NCBI GenBank assembly: GCA_030549775.1
Contig: CM060181.1
Coordinates: 54,297,201-54,361,200 of the forward strand
Length of the DNA: 64,000 bases
Direction of reading: 5' to 3'
Origin: Tamarix chinensis
Taxonomy: Eukaryota; Streptophyta; Magnoliopsida; Caryophyllales; Tamaricaceae
Shown in pieces: positions 13,325 through 25,540 of the stretch. Under the pieces are notes generated by a model that had not been told where the DNA came from, ran no database searches, and saw only the letters and a program-made list of their open reading frames with translations. The number at the start of each line of letters is the position of its first letter. Position 1 is the stretch's first letter. Made by a program: the position numbers and the translations under genes.

Positions 13325-14805
13325 TTATAGGTATGATTTATGTTGGTCAATTGGAGTTTAATAAAAATATTTAACACAATTATGTAATGAATTTTTACAT
13401 ACTTGAGTCCAACTTTCTTGTTTCTTCTCTTGATTATATTTTATAGGTATTTAGAGAGATTAGGATAAAAAGAAGCTAATACATAATAATTGAAACAAAT
13501 AAGAAGTAAGAATGAGAACTTAAAGTGTGCAAGGATGGAAATAAAGACATATTCAATCACAATTCAATCTAAATTTTGAAATATGCTAAAACTAAAAGTT
13601 GTATATATTTTTGTTATCTTTCCAAAGCATCAAAAACCAGCTCAATTAGAGTTCAAAAAGAGAAGTTATCATAACTATATGGTATAGTGTTAAAGTTGTT
13701 TCATAAGTCTAGAGCTGACACAATCCACCCATATTTTTTGATAAGGCTATGTCAGCCTTAGGAGAAAAATGTTGAAGTGGGGCATGACAAGCGGTGTCCA
13801 TGTCATGCTTAAAAAAAATCAAAATTTTGGTTGTTTCTCTAATATAATTGAAGGTTTTGTTATAAGATAAATTAGGGGTATAAAAAAGAATATTTTAGGG
13901 CTTTATGAGAATGCTTTTGGAGACTAAATTTGAGTGCCTCTATTGATCTTCAATGAGAGAAGAAGAAAATCAATACAAAAGTTTTTTATCTTTGTAATTC
14001 TGATTTGAAGATACTTGATCAGAACTAGTAATTTTAAGGTTTATTTATCTATCAATCCATATATTTCTATTTATGCATCTACTGAATATGAATAATATCT
14101 TTGATTTATCAATAATGTATTTATAATTTTCTTATGATAAGGTAAAAGGAGAATTCTCTAGTCCTAATGTATTCAATTTTCTACATATATCTTGGCATGA
14201 GTTTTTCATTATGTGAGTTGTGTTGTGTTTGAATGCCCTATTTAAAATATTGATCAACATTTGATATTGAGAACCTACATTAATATTGAAAGATGAAATG
14301 GTTAGTAGATCTACATATCGCAATAGATATTAGAAGTTAACATGTCAAGACATGTTAATATAATTTTTATAATAATAAGGGGGAATAATTGAATTTATTA
14401 CCTTGAACATTATATAAATTTAAGCTAGAGATAGTTGAATATATCATAGGAAAAAAGGTGTTGTAGATTGAGAAAATGTTGTGATAATTATCCTTGTTGA
14501 CACACTAAGTACAAAGTTTAGGTTAGGATCTACAGGATTATTTAGCATATCATAAATTGAAGAATTTAACAAGAATCTTAGACATCATCTTTTATAGTTT
14601 AATTTTGATTTTCCAAATTTCTATGTTTGTGAGTGTTTATGGTTTATCATAATTTTTATATATTTAGAATAATTTCATTGATAAGTTTTTCGATGGTTTA
14701 AACATATAGATTTCTGATCACCATTTTTATGCTCACTCTGTAATCCTTGTGGGATTGACCTTAAGTACTAACTCAAAACTATACACTTCTGATTAGAGTA
14801 TAATA
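13325..14805 (+). repeat. 5' LTR, Athila/Tat-type element
   Basis: It aligns with 18,615-20,030 from TTATAGGTATGATTTATG to TATAATA. The canonical TGATA start has become TTATA and the TATCA end has become TAATA. Divergence from the 3' LTR is high, roughly one base in five by eye. Confidence 0.75.
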
Positions 14806-14810
14806 AGTTT

Positions 14811-14830
14811 TTAGCATCATTATCAGGGAA
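14811..14830 (+). other. Primer binding site, Asp-type, deaminated
   Basis: Just inside the 5' LTR the sequence reads TTAGCATCATTATCAGGGAA. It matches the Athila/Tat primer site, which is GC-rich and complementary to tRNA-Asp, after several C-to-T and G-to-A changes. The context AAGTTTTT before it is also typical. Confidence 0.65.
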
Positions 14831-14966
14831 TATGAAATGAGTGACATCGGAATACAAAGGATTTTTCTATGATTTATACATTTACATTTTTCACATTTTT
14901 AATTCATATAATCTTGCTTCTAGTGTTTTGTAGTTACTCTTTATAAAGGAATAAGAAGCAATAAGC

Positions 14967-15677
14967 ATGAATTTTTATGCTCAGATAGAGGCTTTTTGTT
15001 ATAATATTGATAATTTGAGAATTTCTAACATGCAAGGTCAGACTATAACTTCTTCCTTTTTATGTGGAGGACAAAATGATAGTACTGATTGTCAAGTAGG
15101 TAATCCATTAAATCGATCATATGAACAAGCTATTTTTTTGAGTGATTTGAGTTGGCAATCTAATCCCTACTTAGACATCAATAACTCAGGATGGTGCACT
15201 TAACCTAAATTTTTATGGTGGGATAATAATCCCATTAAAAATTAGTTTCAAGTGAGCCAACGAACCCCATGGTACCAAGTTTTTGGTCCTCAACTATAGT
15301 TTATGTTGGATAAGATGGATGAATTTTTAATCATGGACATCAATGTAAATGATGCCATTATTCAAAATCATGAGGCATGGATGAAGAATTAATAGGATAC
15401 TATAAGGAAATTGGAGGTTCAAATGGGATAGATACTCTAAATAATAACTAAGTGACCTTAAGAGACCTTGCCTAGTGACACCATGAAAATTCTAAAAGAA
15501 GGACTAATGACAATAGCTATGTGTAGTGCTAAGGAAATTTTGGATTTACCATTTAATAGCTTAGAGAATAATAACAAGGATAAGGTGAGTGATAAACAAC
15601 CCAATATAGGAATCGAGCCTCGTGAGGAGATAAGTATGGAACCTACACCAAATGAGAGTTCTAAGGTAAAAGCCTAA
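14967..15677 (+). pseudogene. Athila/Tat gag remnant (nucleocapsid and linker)
   Basis: Two open pieces remain. 14,967-15,203 (78 codons) contains FLCGGQNDSTDC and, later, QSNPYLDINNSGW. This corresponds to the CGG.H....C knuckle and NPYSNTYNPGWRNHPN block of Athila/Tat Gag; the following bases continue with an N-PNF-W-like segment. 15,468-15,677 (69 codons) contains LPSDTMKILKE and SAKEI, the counterpart of the LPSDTE.NPKE...LRSGKE linker before protease. Between them lies a coiled-coil-like QN.E...RKLEVQMGQ segment with stops. Gag would assemble particles; this copy is broken and lacks its N-terminal capsid. Confidence 0.65.
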
Positions 15678-16211
15678 TAGCCCTGTATTTTATTTCCTTA
15701 ACATTTAAAATAATAAAATTTACATAATCACTACTTGAGGGTCGAGTTTAATTTACCAATTTCTTGTAAATATCCTCTTCTTGAGAATCCATGTTATAGG
15801 ATTGATGATGTAGCTCACTTAGTGAAGGAAGAGCCTCTACTATGTTATCTAATAAAACCATAAGGAGCAAGAATATTCTCACCTCAACCTCTAAAAGGAG
15901 AGAAGTAGGTATTGAGATCCCTCTGTTTAGGGAATAAAAGTTTTACCACATAGAACTTAATACTCCTTCTTCAATCCTCAAATTTGAATTTTACGTTTTT
16001 AACATGACATATCTTATGATTCTAGGTGTTAATCTCGGTAAATTTGGTAAATATACATATGAGAAGAATGTACAATACACAGGGCATCCCCTGGAGTTAC
16101 AAGGTAGCGTGAATGGGTTCTTTTAGAAGAAATCAGACTCACTATCATACAAAAGTAATGGGGGATCAAGTTGAACAAAAAAAAGGGGGAGTTCTACTAC
16201 AACAGCTGAGC
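15678..16211. other. Remnant between gag and deleted pol
   Basis: No domain is recognised. The stretch 15,955-16,100 keeps a short plus-strand reading similar to aspartic-protease flanks but without an identifiable DSG. A run AAAAAAAAGGGGGAG lies at 16,178-16,192. It ends at the LINE scrap. Confidence 0.3.
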
Positions 16212-16508
16212 CTACATACATAGAGCTCTGTAAACGTATTTCTGAACTGGTACAATGATACTCTTAGGATCAAAAGTTTTACATTCAAAAACTATGCCAT
16301 TTCTGCTTTTCCATATAAGGTATACTAGTGATGCCATCGCAAGAGCTCGAGCCTTCCAAGCTTGATGTCTTCTATTGTGGTTCCTGTAGATGATTATTAT
16401 AGCACTGAATAGGTTAGAAGCATGTCTTCTAGGTGTTAATCTGATAGGTAATATAATGGGTAAATTACTTAGAGAATTTATATTACATAGTATACATAGT
16501 TTATGCAA
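16212..16508 (-). pseudogene. LINE ORF2 C-terminal fragment
   Basis: The minus frame (98 codons) reads WKARALAMASLVYLIWKSRN followed by VFECKTFDP and I.....YV. This is the pattern of the zf-RVT tail of plant L1 ORF2, where a long helix ending in YLIWKERN precedes a V..I...V segment. Reverse transcriptase and endonuclease are absent. No poly(A) tract or target duplication is visible, so it is a scrap and not a neat insertion. It sits where the Athila/Tat pol should be. Confidence 0.5.
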
Positions 16509-16739
16509 TTTTTTATGAAATCAATGAGTTGAGGTAGCATACCTAAAAAAATTTCTAAGGCCTCTAAAAATAAAATTAAATTTTGGAATAAGATTCATGT
16601 TTGCATGCAAAAGTGTTATGTGGGATATATTATGTATATTTTACATTCTTGTTTGACGCATTTTTAGGTGATTATCCAATGATTGTAGTGGCATGATGAC
16701 AGTGGTGTTCCAAAGCTTAAGATTATTATCCCTCTAATC

Positions 16740-16830
16740 GGTATTAGCTAGTGAGGCTAGAGTCAAGCTAATGAATTTAAATAAGTGTTTCTTGGGATGT
16801 AACCTAAGTTTTTAATTTTTTTTCATTTTT
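16740..16830 (+). other. Conserved post-pol block of Athila/Tat elements
   Basis: The words GTCAAGCTAATGA, TAAATAAGTGTTTCTTGGGA and TGTAACCTAAG match the stretch GTCAAGCTAATGAC...AAGCGCTTGTTGGGAGGCAACCCAAG that follows integrase in Athila/Tat elements. Its presence shows that the missing pol was lost by internal deletion, not by truncation of the element. Confidence 0.55.
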
Positions 16831-18596
16831 TGTTACAGATTTTTTTCCTTGCTATTTTTAATAGCTCATGGACCTATATGCAATCTTATGGATATAAGTG
16901 GTGTAGTTAAATCAAGAATGGCAAAAATTTATACAATGATAAATGATACCAATAAATTTTTTCGCTAGTGATACTTAGTATGAATGGATATTCTTAATGT
17001 TACAACATAAGGAATCTTGGAAAATTGGCCACCCTTACCTTTCATTTCCACCATCCACCGAGTAATCATGGTCAGTGAGATCCTCTCATCCCTTTTACCT
17101 TACTAGTATAATAGGTACAATGTGAATTATAAGCATGGGGAGATATTTTAAGGTTATATTTTTCTTTAATCCTTTTCCTACATTATTTTTTTATTTATTC
17201 ATTTTTTTAAAAAGGGAAAATGTTAAAAAAATATTGGTAAATGACCTATCACTGATGATAATAGAAGATTGTTTAGCATGAGGTTGTATTGAGTTGACTT
17301 GACATGTTAATACCCCTTAAAAGTTTTCCTAAAAATGATTTTGAATTTTGAGTTTAAATATTCTGGTTGCACCCTTATGAAGGAAGTATAATTATTGTGG
17401 TGAAATAGAGGGTAATATATGCGTTGAGACTTTTGTATTCATCATTGTAGTGTAATAATGTACTAACTTGTTTTATGATTTAAAGGATTAGAACCGTCGT
17501 TTTTGGGTTGACCTTGTGAGATTTTAGGCCTAAAAGACTTATTCATCAAATTAGGTCATATTTTCTTTCTTGTGTGTGATGTCCTACCATAACTTATAAA
17601 GATGATAGATGAAAATTTTCTTTTCTTGTAAAACTTACATTAGAAAAAAAGCCCAACTTTAACATTTTTATCTATTTTATCCGCCTTTGAGCATTTGACT
17701 TATATTGTTGAACTAACCATACTTTAAACCTATATCCATGGATCTATACCTTTGTTTATATCTACTACGGTGATGAGTCAAATAAGAAAAAAGGTATGAG
17801 TATGGCATATCTTAAGCATGGAGGTGGTGTTAAAAGGTGAATGATTATGTACGATGAAGAAAAAAAGAAAAAAAGAAGAAGAATAAGAAGCTTGGGATTG
17901 TTTCTCATGATTAATGGTGTTAGGGATATTAAAAAAAGGGAAATGAAAGAGGAAAAAAGAAGAAAAAAAAGAATGAATAAGGAGGAATAGTCTTGTATAA
18001 TTTTTATTCACTACACTCTATTGGTACTCTAATTTTAGCTTCACATACAAACAAATTTCATGCTAACATTCTAACCTTTTACCCCACTACAACCTTGAAT
18101 AAGACCACTTAATTTTTATGTTTGTTATGTCTTTATAGTGGTGGAGAATAGAGAAGCATTACAAGCATATGAGTAATAATATTCATGGGTGCAAGTACGT
18201 GAGCAAAAATTTGAAATTGATTTGTATTTATATACACTAAAGAGGAATTTCCCGGAACAAAAAATGAGGTTGTCTGTTTGAAACTTGAATCTTGAATTAG
18301 TTTATCTCATGGTTGCCTACGACCCATGCAAAATGTTATCCTTAAATGTTCCTCTTTATATGAATTTGACTTTATAATTCAACAATACATTTATACTTCT
18401 CTCCTAAGTATGTAACTTGAAAATATTTTCGAGAACTGTGTTTTCTATTTTGATGAGTTTAGGGGTCTTAATGAGTTGATTTGATTTGGTGTAATGTGAG
18501 TTCTTAACATTATTTCCACAGAAAGGGATCCCCATTTTTCTTATCACTTCTTCCATGTGCTCATATTTGTGTTGGTTGCCTAAGGACAAGAAATAT
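16831..18596. other. AT-rich 3' interior of the Athila/Tat element
   Basis: No coding frame above 80 codons and no domain. The frame at 17,778-18,011 (minus) is a low-complexity Phe/Ser run over a purine-rich tract. Elements of this group carry long non-coding sequence here. Confidence 0.4.
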
Positions 18597-18614
18597 TTCA
18601 AGCATGGGGAAGTT
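18597..18614 (+). other. Polypurine tract of the Athila/Tat element
   Basis: TTCAAGCATGGGGAAGT lies directly before TGATAGG of the 3' LTR and after GCCTAAGGACAAG, the usual 3' boundary of Athila/Tat interiors. Confidence 0.6.
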
Positions 18615-20030
18615 GATAGGTATAATTTATGTTGGTCAATTGTAGCTCTATTGAAAACATTTAATGTAATTATATGATGACTTTTTTCATACCTAAGTCC
18701 AATTGTTATTGTTTACTACTATTAATCATATTTTTTTATGTATTTAAAGAGATTGTGATCAAATGGAGCTAAAACAAAACAATTGGAACAAATGAGAAGC
18801 AAGAATGAGAACTCAAAGGGTACAATGATTGAAAGATGGACATAATCAACCACGATTCAATCTAAATTTGGACATATCTTTTTATTATCTTTCCATTTCA
18901 TCAAAAATCATCTTAATCAAAGGTCAGGAGCTGATAGGACCCATGTTCTCTGACACAGACGTGTTAGCTATACGAGAAAAATGCTAAAGAGTGGCATGAC
19001 AAGGGGTGCCCACGTCTTCTAACATGGGTATGTCGTCTTTAACATCTTCAAAATTTTGGCCATTTCTCTTATGTAATTGAAAGGTTTTGTTATGCAATAT
19101 TTTAGAAAAATAAAAGGGAATATTTTAGGATTTTATAAGAAATCTTTTAGGGACTAATTCTAAGGGCCTCCATTGATCTTAAGTGAGATGAAAGGAAAAT
19201 CAATCAAGAGGTTGTCTATCTTGGTATATCTGAATTGGATATTGTCCATCAAAATCGGCATCTTTAAGGTTAATTTATCAATTTATGTGTTTACCTTGAT
19301 GGATTTATTGAATATGATTAATATCTATGAGATTGTATTAATGTGTTTCTAATTTTTTCATGCTAAGGTGAAAGGAGAATTCTCGATCCCAATATGTTGA
19401 ATTTTCTTCATATGTATTTCGCTGAGTTTGTAATTGTGTAAATTGTGTTGTGTTTGAATATCATAGTTAAAATATTATTAAACTTTTGATATTGAGAACA
19501 TATATTGAGATCGAGAGATGAAATAGTTAGTAGATCTACATAATATGATTAGAAATTAGAAATTAAGATGCCAAGAGAGGTTAATCTAATTTTTGCAAAA
19601 ATAAGGGGGAATAATTGAATTTATTGCTTTAACAATAATATAAATCCAAGCTAAAGATATTTTGACTTATAATTAGCAAAAGGTTTTTGTTTCTCAAGAA
19701 ATAGTAGTGATAATTATACTTGTTGACAAACTAAACAAAGATTTTGGGTTAGAATCTGTAGGATTACTTAGCACATCATAAATTAGGGGATTTAATTAAA
19801 ACCTTAGTGGTTGTCTTTTAAAGTTTAATTTTTATCATTTAAATTTTTGTGTTTGTGCTTGTTTCCGTTTTCTCACTATTTTATATTTTTAGACTAACTT
19901 TATTGATAAGTTTTTCGAATGTCTTAACATAGAGAAGTCCAATCACAATTTTGGTGCTCACTCTCTAGTCTTTGTGGCATCGACCTTGAGTGCTACCCCA
20001 AAATTATGCACTTGTAGATAGATTATATCA
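18615..20030 (+). repeat. 3' LTR, Athila/Tat-type element
   Basis: It starts TGATAGGTATAATTTATG and ends GATTATATCA, giving matched TGATA...TATCA ends. It aligns with the 5' LTR along its whole length. An open frame at 18,404-18,601 on the minus strand lies just outside and is probably chance. Confidence 0.8.
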
Positions 20031-21691
20031 GCCATATGGAGGCTACCTGCCTAAATCCCACTCTTTTGTCTAATGCTTGAATCATTATTAAATTCTAAAA
20101 TATTTATTTATATCACTTACATAATCTCATAACATCAACACTAGATAATACATAACAACTACCGTTTAAACTTGTCATAAAGGTTATCAATCACTTAGAA
20201 AGATTTCACATATATCATACTCATTACAACTCACTACAGCAAACACAATAAAGGCTCAACACATATTTTAGCTTGATTATTATGATTGTATTTTGAAACT
20301 AACATAGATCTATCTATTATTGAAAACGAGGAAACAATTCTGCAAACACATAATTTTCTATCTACCAAATGTTTAACTGAGTTTACCTATTATCCAAAGC
20401 TTAAGAATATAAGGGAAATATGGGTGGTTAAAAAACTTCCGAGAACCATGAATATCATTCTAGATCATTGAGGGAAAATAAAAATAATAGGTTAAAAAAG
20501 AATCAGGCGCAAGAAATTAAATAGAAATAAAGTTTTATGATTAACAACTTAAACTAATAGGGTTTACAATTCAAAACATCAAACCAATAAATTTTTAGAA
20601 TTGATCTAAAATGATTAGTAAAAAACATAATTTAATCAATTTTAAATCAAAATGAATAATCAACTAAGTAGGAAAGAAACAGACAACATAACTTCTAAAA
20701 ACTAATTATAAGAATTAGGGTTTTTATCCCAAAATACAAATTTTGACAATTTAAATCAATTAACCAACCTTAGAGGGTTTAAATGCAATTAAGATCATTT
20801 AAAATCATTCTATAAAATCAATTTCAGAAGAAATAACTATACAAATGACTAGTTTCATAATTTTATTTTAAAAGTTAGGATTTTAGGCCCAAAAATACAA
20901 TTTTAACAACTTTTATTAATTTATTTAAACTAAATATAATAAATATAATTAGACATATTCTATAACATAATTAGAGTTTTTAAGCTCAAAATGCAGATTC
21001 AGTGAAATATTACCAAAATATTTAAATTGATGATTTAGAAATAAAAATAAACATACTCTAGTGTAAGTTATATAATCAATTTAATAAATAACTCATGGAT
21101 AAATCCAATTTCAATTTACAAGATTATTAACCTAACAAACCACCTCAGATTGATTTCTCTCAAAATTCTCAAATTGACACTTTTAAAATAAAATTAAATA
21201 CATTTCAAAGTATATTGTGCACCTAATTTATAGAGAAGAATTCAATTGGATAAGTTCTAGAAATTCATACATTATTGGGTTAAAAAACCAAATTTTAGAA
21301 ATTAGGTATATATAATATAATTAAACCATTTAAATAAATCATATAACGTATACATATTTATCTAAACAACTCATTAAGCTTAATTAAACAAAATATATAC
21401 AAAATCAATTGAATTTTGAAGTTAGGTTTTGATAATAAAAATATATAGCAAACAAAAAATGTCATTACATGCTAAATGGAGCTCATCGATGGCAAGGGGA
21501 GACTTGTCTAGTGCTTGCTAGTACTCACATTCCGCCATCTATGGTTGTTAAGCTTATGTTGGTTGTTGCCACTACTCCTGCGTTATCTACTACTTGAACC
21601 TACTTTTCCTTGTTGTTGCCGGAAACTATTGTGTTGGAGGATGGCAACAATAAGAGTTGAGGGAGTGATGGTGTGGTACAAAAATGATGAG
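20031..21691. other. Unassigned AT-rich sequence with LTR-like pieces
   Basis: No gene is seen. On the minus strand 21,467 would begin a TGTAATG... start, and 20,700-21,430 repeats phrases such as TTAGGATTTTAGGCCCAAAA. Both recall the AT-rich starts of long LTRs in reverse. A GC-richer patch lies at 21,480-21,690 with a 72-codon plus frame that I do not recognise. It may be the outer remainder of the reverse LTR fragment seen at 29,372-30,212. Confidence 0.3.
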
Positions 21692-23199
21692 TGTAAAGCC
21701 TCAAAATTTACTAGTGAAAATTTGTCATTTTAGCATGAGAGTAATATCACTATAGTCAGGTGTTACCACTATAATAAACATATGAATGGATTACTATATC
21801 ATCCTTATATCGAATACAAGGAAAAAATTTAGAACTTAAAATAAAATAAGTAGAGAATGAGAGAAATTTATATAAACTTAGATAAGAGTTAGACATTAAA
21901 CTCTGAGTAAATAATATATATATATATATATAACATGAATTCTATATCCAAACCCCAATAGATAAAAATCACTCATCTGGATGTAGTGTATCATAAGTAG
22001 TGAAATCATCAAGAGAGTCCTCATTGACCTATCCAACAAAACTTAGGTCATCTACTTTTGGGAATGAGCAACACCCAGGAAAAGGATGATCAATACTTGC
22101 TTATTAACTAAGGTAACATATATAGTCATAGGAAAGGGGCAAAAAATGCACAAATGGCCACATACAAGGATTAAACATATACAATAATAACATGATATGG
22201 ATTTATAGATGAACTAAAATAGAGCTCTATATTAGGTATACTAATAATTCATTTTCTTTATTACGTTGAGTTTAGTAACCTCACTATTTTTCTCTAGTGG
22301 AACAGAGAGGTACAACTCCTATGATAGAATGCACTTGGCCACTATTCTCATCTAGGTTAATTGACTAATGAAAATACTATGGCATACCACTCTTAGTTAC
22401 TATTCTTATTCGATGGAATTGATAGATAAGACCCAACCCTAACACATCTAATATTTCACTTTAAATATTAATGAATTATTACATTGTTGGGTATATTTAT
22501 ATTATCATGAAATATTATCATAAATGTGCAAGGAAATAAAACACAACCAAAAGATATTTAGGTCATTCCTTAAGATGAAGGACCATAACTCTCCTACAAA
22601 ACTTTAATTTCACTCTTTTAATAAGGATCATCTAGACACAAATTGAGTATGGCCTCCTAATATATCATTACTGGCAACATATCTAAAATTTAAGGTCTGA
22701 CACTAACATCTCACATATGTGATAATGAGCATGCCTCTTGGGTTACTATTTCTAATTTATGTCACTTTCTCATTTTATCAAAATTATGTTATTCATAATT
22801 ACCCTAAGTATTTCACATACCATACTTAGCATTGTCTAATCCAATGTCACTTTAAAAATTATAAATTTCAACCAAATTAACCAAAATACCGATATGTTAC
22901 TTAAATGCCTCAAAGTCTCTTTTTAGATAACTTATGCCCTACTCAACCTAAAATGTCCCAAAATCCTAACTTCAAGATTTATAGTTAATTAAGTATTTTA
23001 TTATGAAAATTGATTAAATAAATTATTTTTATTAAAATAAATGGGAATTATTTGGGTGTTTTGCTAATTAAAAAGGAATTTAGGAAAAATCTTTCAAAAA
23101 TCTCAAAATATCCTAAAAAGAAAATTAATTATTATTTTATAAAAATATTATTCTTTTTAAATATTCCAAAAAACCAAAATATTCTAAATATCTCAACCC

Positions 23200-24320
23200 A
23201 CCTATTTTTCATTTTCCCTTTTTCCTTTTCCTTTTTTTCTTTTATTTTCTTTTTCTTCCTTTTTCCTTCTTCTTCTTTTCTTTTTCTTCCCCATTTCCCC
23301 CGGCCTAGGCCAGCCTAGCGGCCTGTTTCCCTTTTCCCTTCCTTCTCCTTCAACGGCTTAAGACCCAATATGCCGCATTTCAATTTTTTTCCCATCTGCG
23401 CCAACCAATTCCTTTCCCTTTCTTTCTTTTCTCTTTTCCTCCTGGACTGCTCGGTCCAGTCCCCCTTCTTCGTCCTTCCTTCTTCTTTCCTCCATCGATC
23501 TGCAACTCTGCCCCAACTCCCAGAGATTTTTTCTGCCGTCCATGCCTAGTTGGTTGGCCATTTCTCCTCTCTCCTTCCCCTTAACTCGCCTACCATTTCA
23601 ACCCAACCAACCTCCCTCCTTCTCGTGCGATTTTCCCTCCTCCTTAGCTAATCACCCCTTGCCACGAGCTGACCTCTGTCGGCGTGCCGCCGCCAGCTGG
23701 AGCATTCCCACCTACCTACCCCTATTTGTCCATCCTCTTTTTACCTTATCCTCTCTCTATTGGCCAATAAAAACCCCCTAACCAGCCATAGAGTTGAATT
23801 TTTCCCAAAACCCAAAAATTTCTTTTTTTGCACCACCGCCCAATCAGACACCAGTCCCGTCACGATCAACTAACGCTGCCTCCGAAGCTACCCACCTAAG
23901 TACTCCCTACATCACCCTCTACCCAACTACACCTTCCTCCTCCCTCTATTTGCCCTGCACGAGCCACCCTGGCCTTGCAAAGTAACCTCCCCAATTAGCC
24001 ATTCCCTCGTCCCTACCACCCTTTACACCATCGTCCACCACCATTCCCACCACAACCACCGGCCCTTACACCTCCAAAAAATACCTACAGACCTTCCTCT
24101 ACCTCCCGTACCCTTCTCTTTCCTTTCCTCCGTTCTCCTCCTTCCACCACTCTCGGCCACCAGAACACCGCAGCCTACGCAACGACCACTATTCCAACCC
24201 TCCTCACTTGGGTATCCACCACCACCCCAACTTACACCCTCTTTCTCCCTCTCTTTTTCCTAGCACTTAACTATCTCTCTTTTCTCCCCTTTTTCCGGCC
24301 ATTGTCGCTGCCGTCGTGCA
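23200..24320 (+). repeat. Pyrimidine- and C-rich tract within the LTR
   Basis: About 1.1 kb of CT-rich DNA with patches of CCGCC and CCACC sits 250-1,370 bp into the LTR. Open frames here (23,052-23,318, 23,542-23,781, 23,794-23,985 plus; 23,358-23,561 minus) encode Pro/Ser/Phe or Lys/Arg/Glu runs and overlap on both strands, as expected from base composition. The matching zone in the 49,153 LTR has the same character. Confidence 0.6.
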
Positions 24321-24423
24321 CTACCGCCGGTGCCACTAGTCACAATCAATCCAAGGTGGTACCCTAAACCCTCTCAACCCTTGAACCCTCTCAACCGCCG
24401 AAGCCCTATTTTATTTTTATTTT

Positions 24424-24439
24424 GATTATTATTAATATT

Positions 24440-24475
<36 letters not shown>

Positions 24476-24498
24476 ATTATTAGTATTATTATTATTAA

Positions 24499-24547
<49 letters not shown>

Positions 24548-24598
24548 TCAGTGAAGGGTCGAAGCCCTTATTTCACAATTATTTTGAATTATACCATT

Positions 24599-24640
<42 letters not shown>
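24424..24640 (+). repeat. (ATT)n and (GTT)n microsatellites
   Basis: An ATT run with occasional GTA or ACA interruptions spans 24,424-24,548. A pure GTT run of about 14 units spans 24,599-24,640. They form an artificial 108-codon open frame of Ile and Val. Confidence 0.9.
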
Positions 24641-24881
24641 AATAGTATCATTATTATTATTAGGATAAAGTCTTCAAATCTTATATTATCATCTTCTCCA
24701 ATATTACTATTATTACTTTTATCCTTGGCCAAATTAGTATTTAGTTAGTGTTACTACTATTATATTATTATTTTATCTATAACCCTAATCATAGAATAAA
24801 ATAAGAAATAATAGTATTTTTGGTAAGAAGGAATCTAATCCTTAGTTTTTCCTTCATATAGGTGAGACCAGTCAAAACTTT

Positions 24882-25137
24882 AAGGAGGAGTAGGAGCGTG
24901 CTCCAAGACCAGTGTTGTATTAGGTAAGAGTGTAGCTAAGGTCTTATATGAGTTATGTGCCTTATATTCTTTGTATGCCATGTATCATGATGTGCTATAT
25001 AACTCACATAAGGAGGAGTAGGAGCGTGCTCCAAGACCAGTGTTGTATTAGGTAAGAGTGTAGCTAAGGTCTAATGTGAGTTATGTGTCTTATATTCTTT
25101 GTATGCCATGTATCATGATGTGCTATATATCTTATAC
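24882..25137 (+). repeat. 128-bp tandem duplication inside the LTR
   Basis: Two nearly identical units, 24,882-25,009 and 25,010-25,137, each start AAGGAGGAGTAGGAGCGTGC and end GATGTGCTATAT. They differ at only a few positions. The related LTR at 49,153 has a single diverged version of this segment near 52,340-52,440. Confidence 0.85.
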
Positions 25138-25380
25138 TTATCGCTATAACTATTTTATGTATAGCGTAGCATAGAGTTGAAGTATGCCTTTTTTATTATT
25201 TTATGGCATGTGTATAATATGTATAAAATGTGATTATGATGTGATGTGTTGTGGCCCTTCAGGACATGCATGCTAGGATAAGTAATGTGATGATATAGGT
25301 TGAAAGGATGAAAAAGGAAAATGGGAAAGTTAGTTAACGAAGGGATGTGAGTTTGACCTAAATATCTTATGACCCATAAG

Positions 25381-25540
25381 TGGAAGAATCTAGGGTTTTG
25401 CATGGGAGAATCGATGGATGTGCATGGGAGAATCTAGGGTTTACATGGAAGAATCTAGGGTTTTGCATAGGAGAACCTATGGATGTGCATGGGAGAATCT
25501 AGGGTTTGCATGGGAGCTTTAGGGTTTTGTATGAAAAAGT
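25381..25540 (+). repeat. Short tandem repeats of about 22-40 bp
   Basis: The phrase GCATGGGAGAATCTAGGGTT recurs about five times with small changes, alternating with GGATGTGCATGGGAGAA. It looks like replication slippage inside the LTR. Confidence 0.7.

Larger units (their letters stand above)
13325..20030 (+). mobile_element. Athila/Tat-type Ty3/gypsy element, pol deleted
   Basis: Two LTRs (13,325-14,805 and 18,615-20,030) enclose an Asp-type primer site, a gag remnant, and the block that follows pol in Athila/Tat elements. Then comes GCCTAAGGACAAG...CATGGGGAAGT directly before TGATAGG. Protease, RT, RNase H and integrase are missing between about 15,700 and 16,740, where a LINE scrap lies. 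The LTRs differ strongly, so the element is old. Flanks GCTAA and GCCAT only weakly resemble each other. AT-rich sequence between 16,831 and 18,600 has no gene. Confidence 0.75.

Noticed and set aside
21692..22702. A short 1.0 kb reverse LTR ending at 22,702
   Set aside because: TGTCAGACCTTAAATTTTAG on the minus strand resembles an LTR start, but no target duplication fits. The longer split LTR ending at 29,371 explains the landmark spacing better.
24422..24748. 108-codon plus-strand frame
   Set aside because: It is a translation of ATT and GTT microsatellites (poly-Ile and poly-Val).
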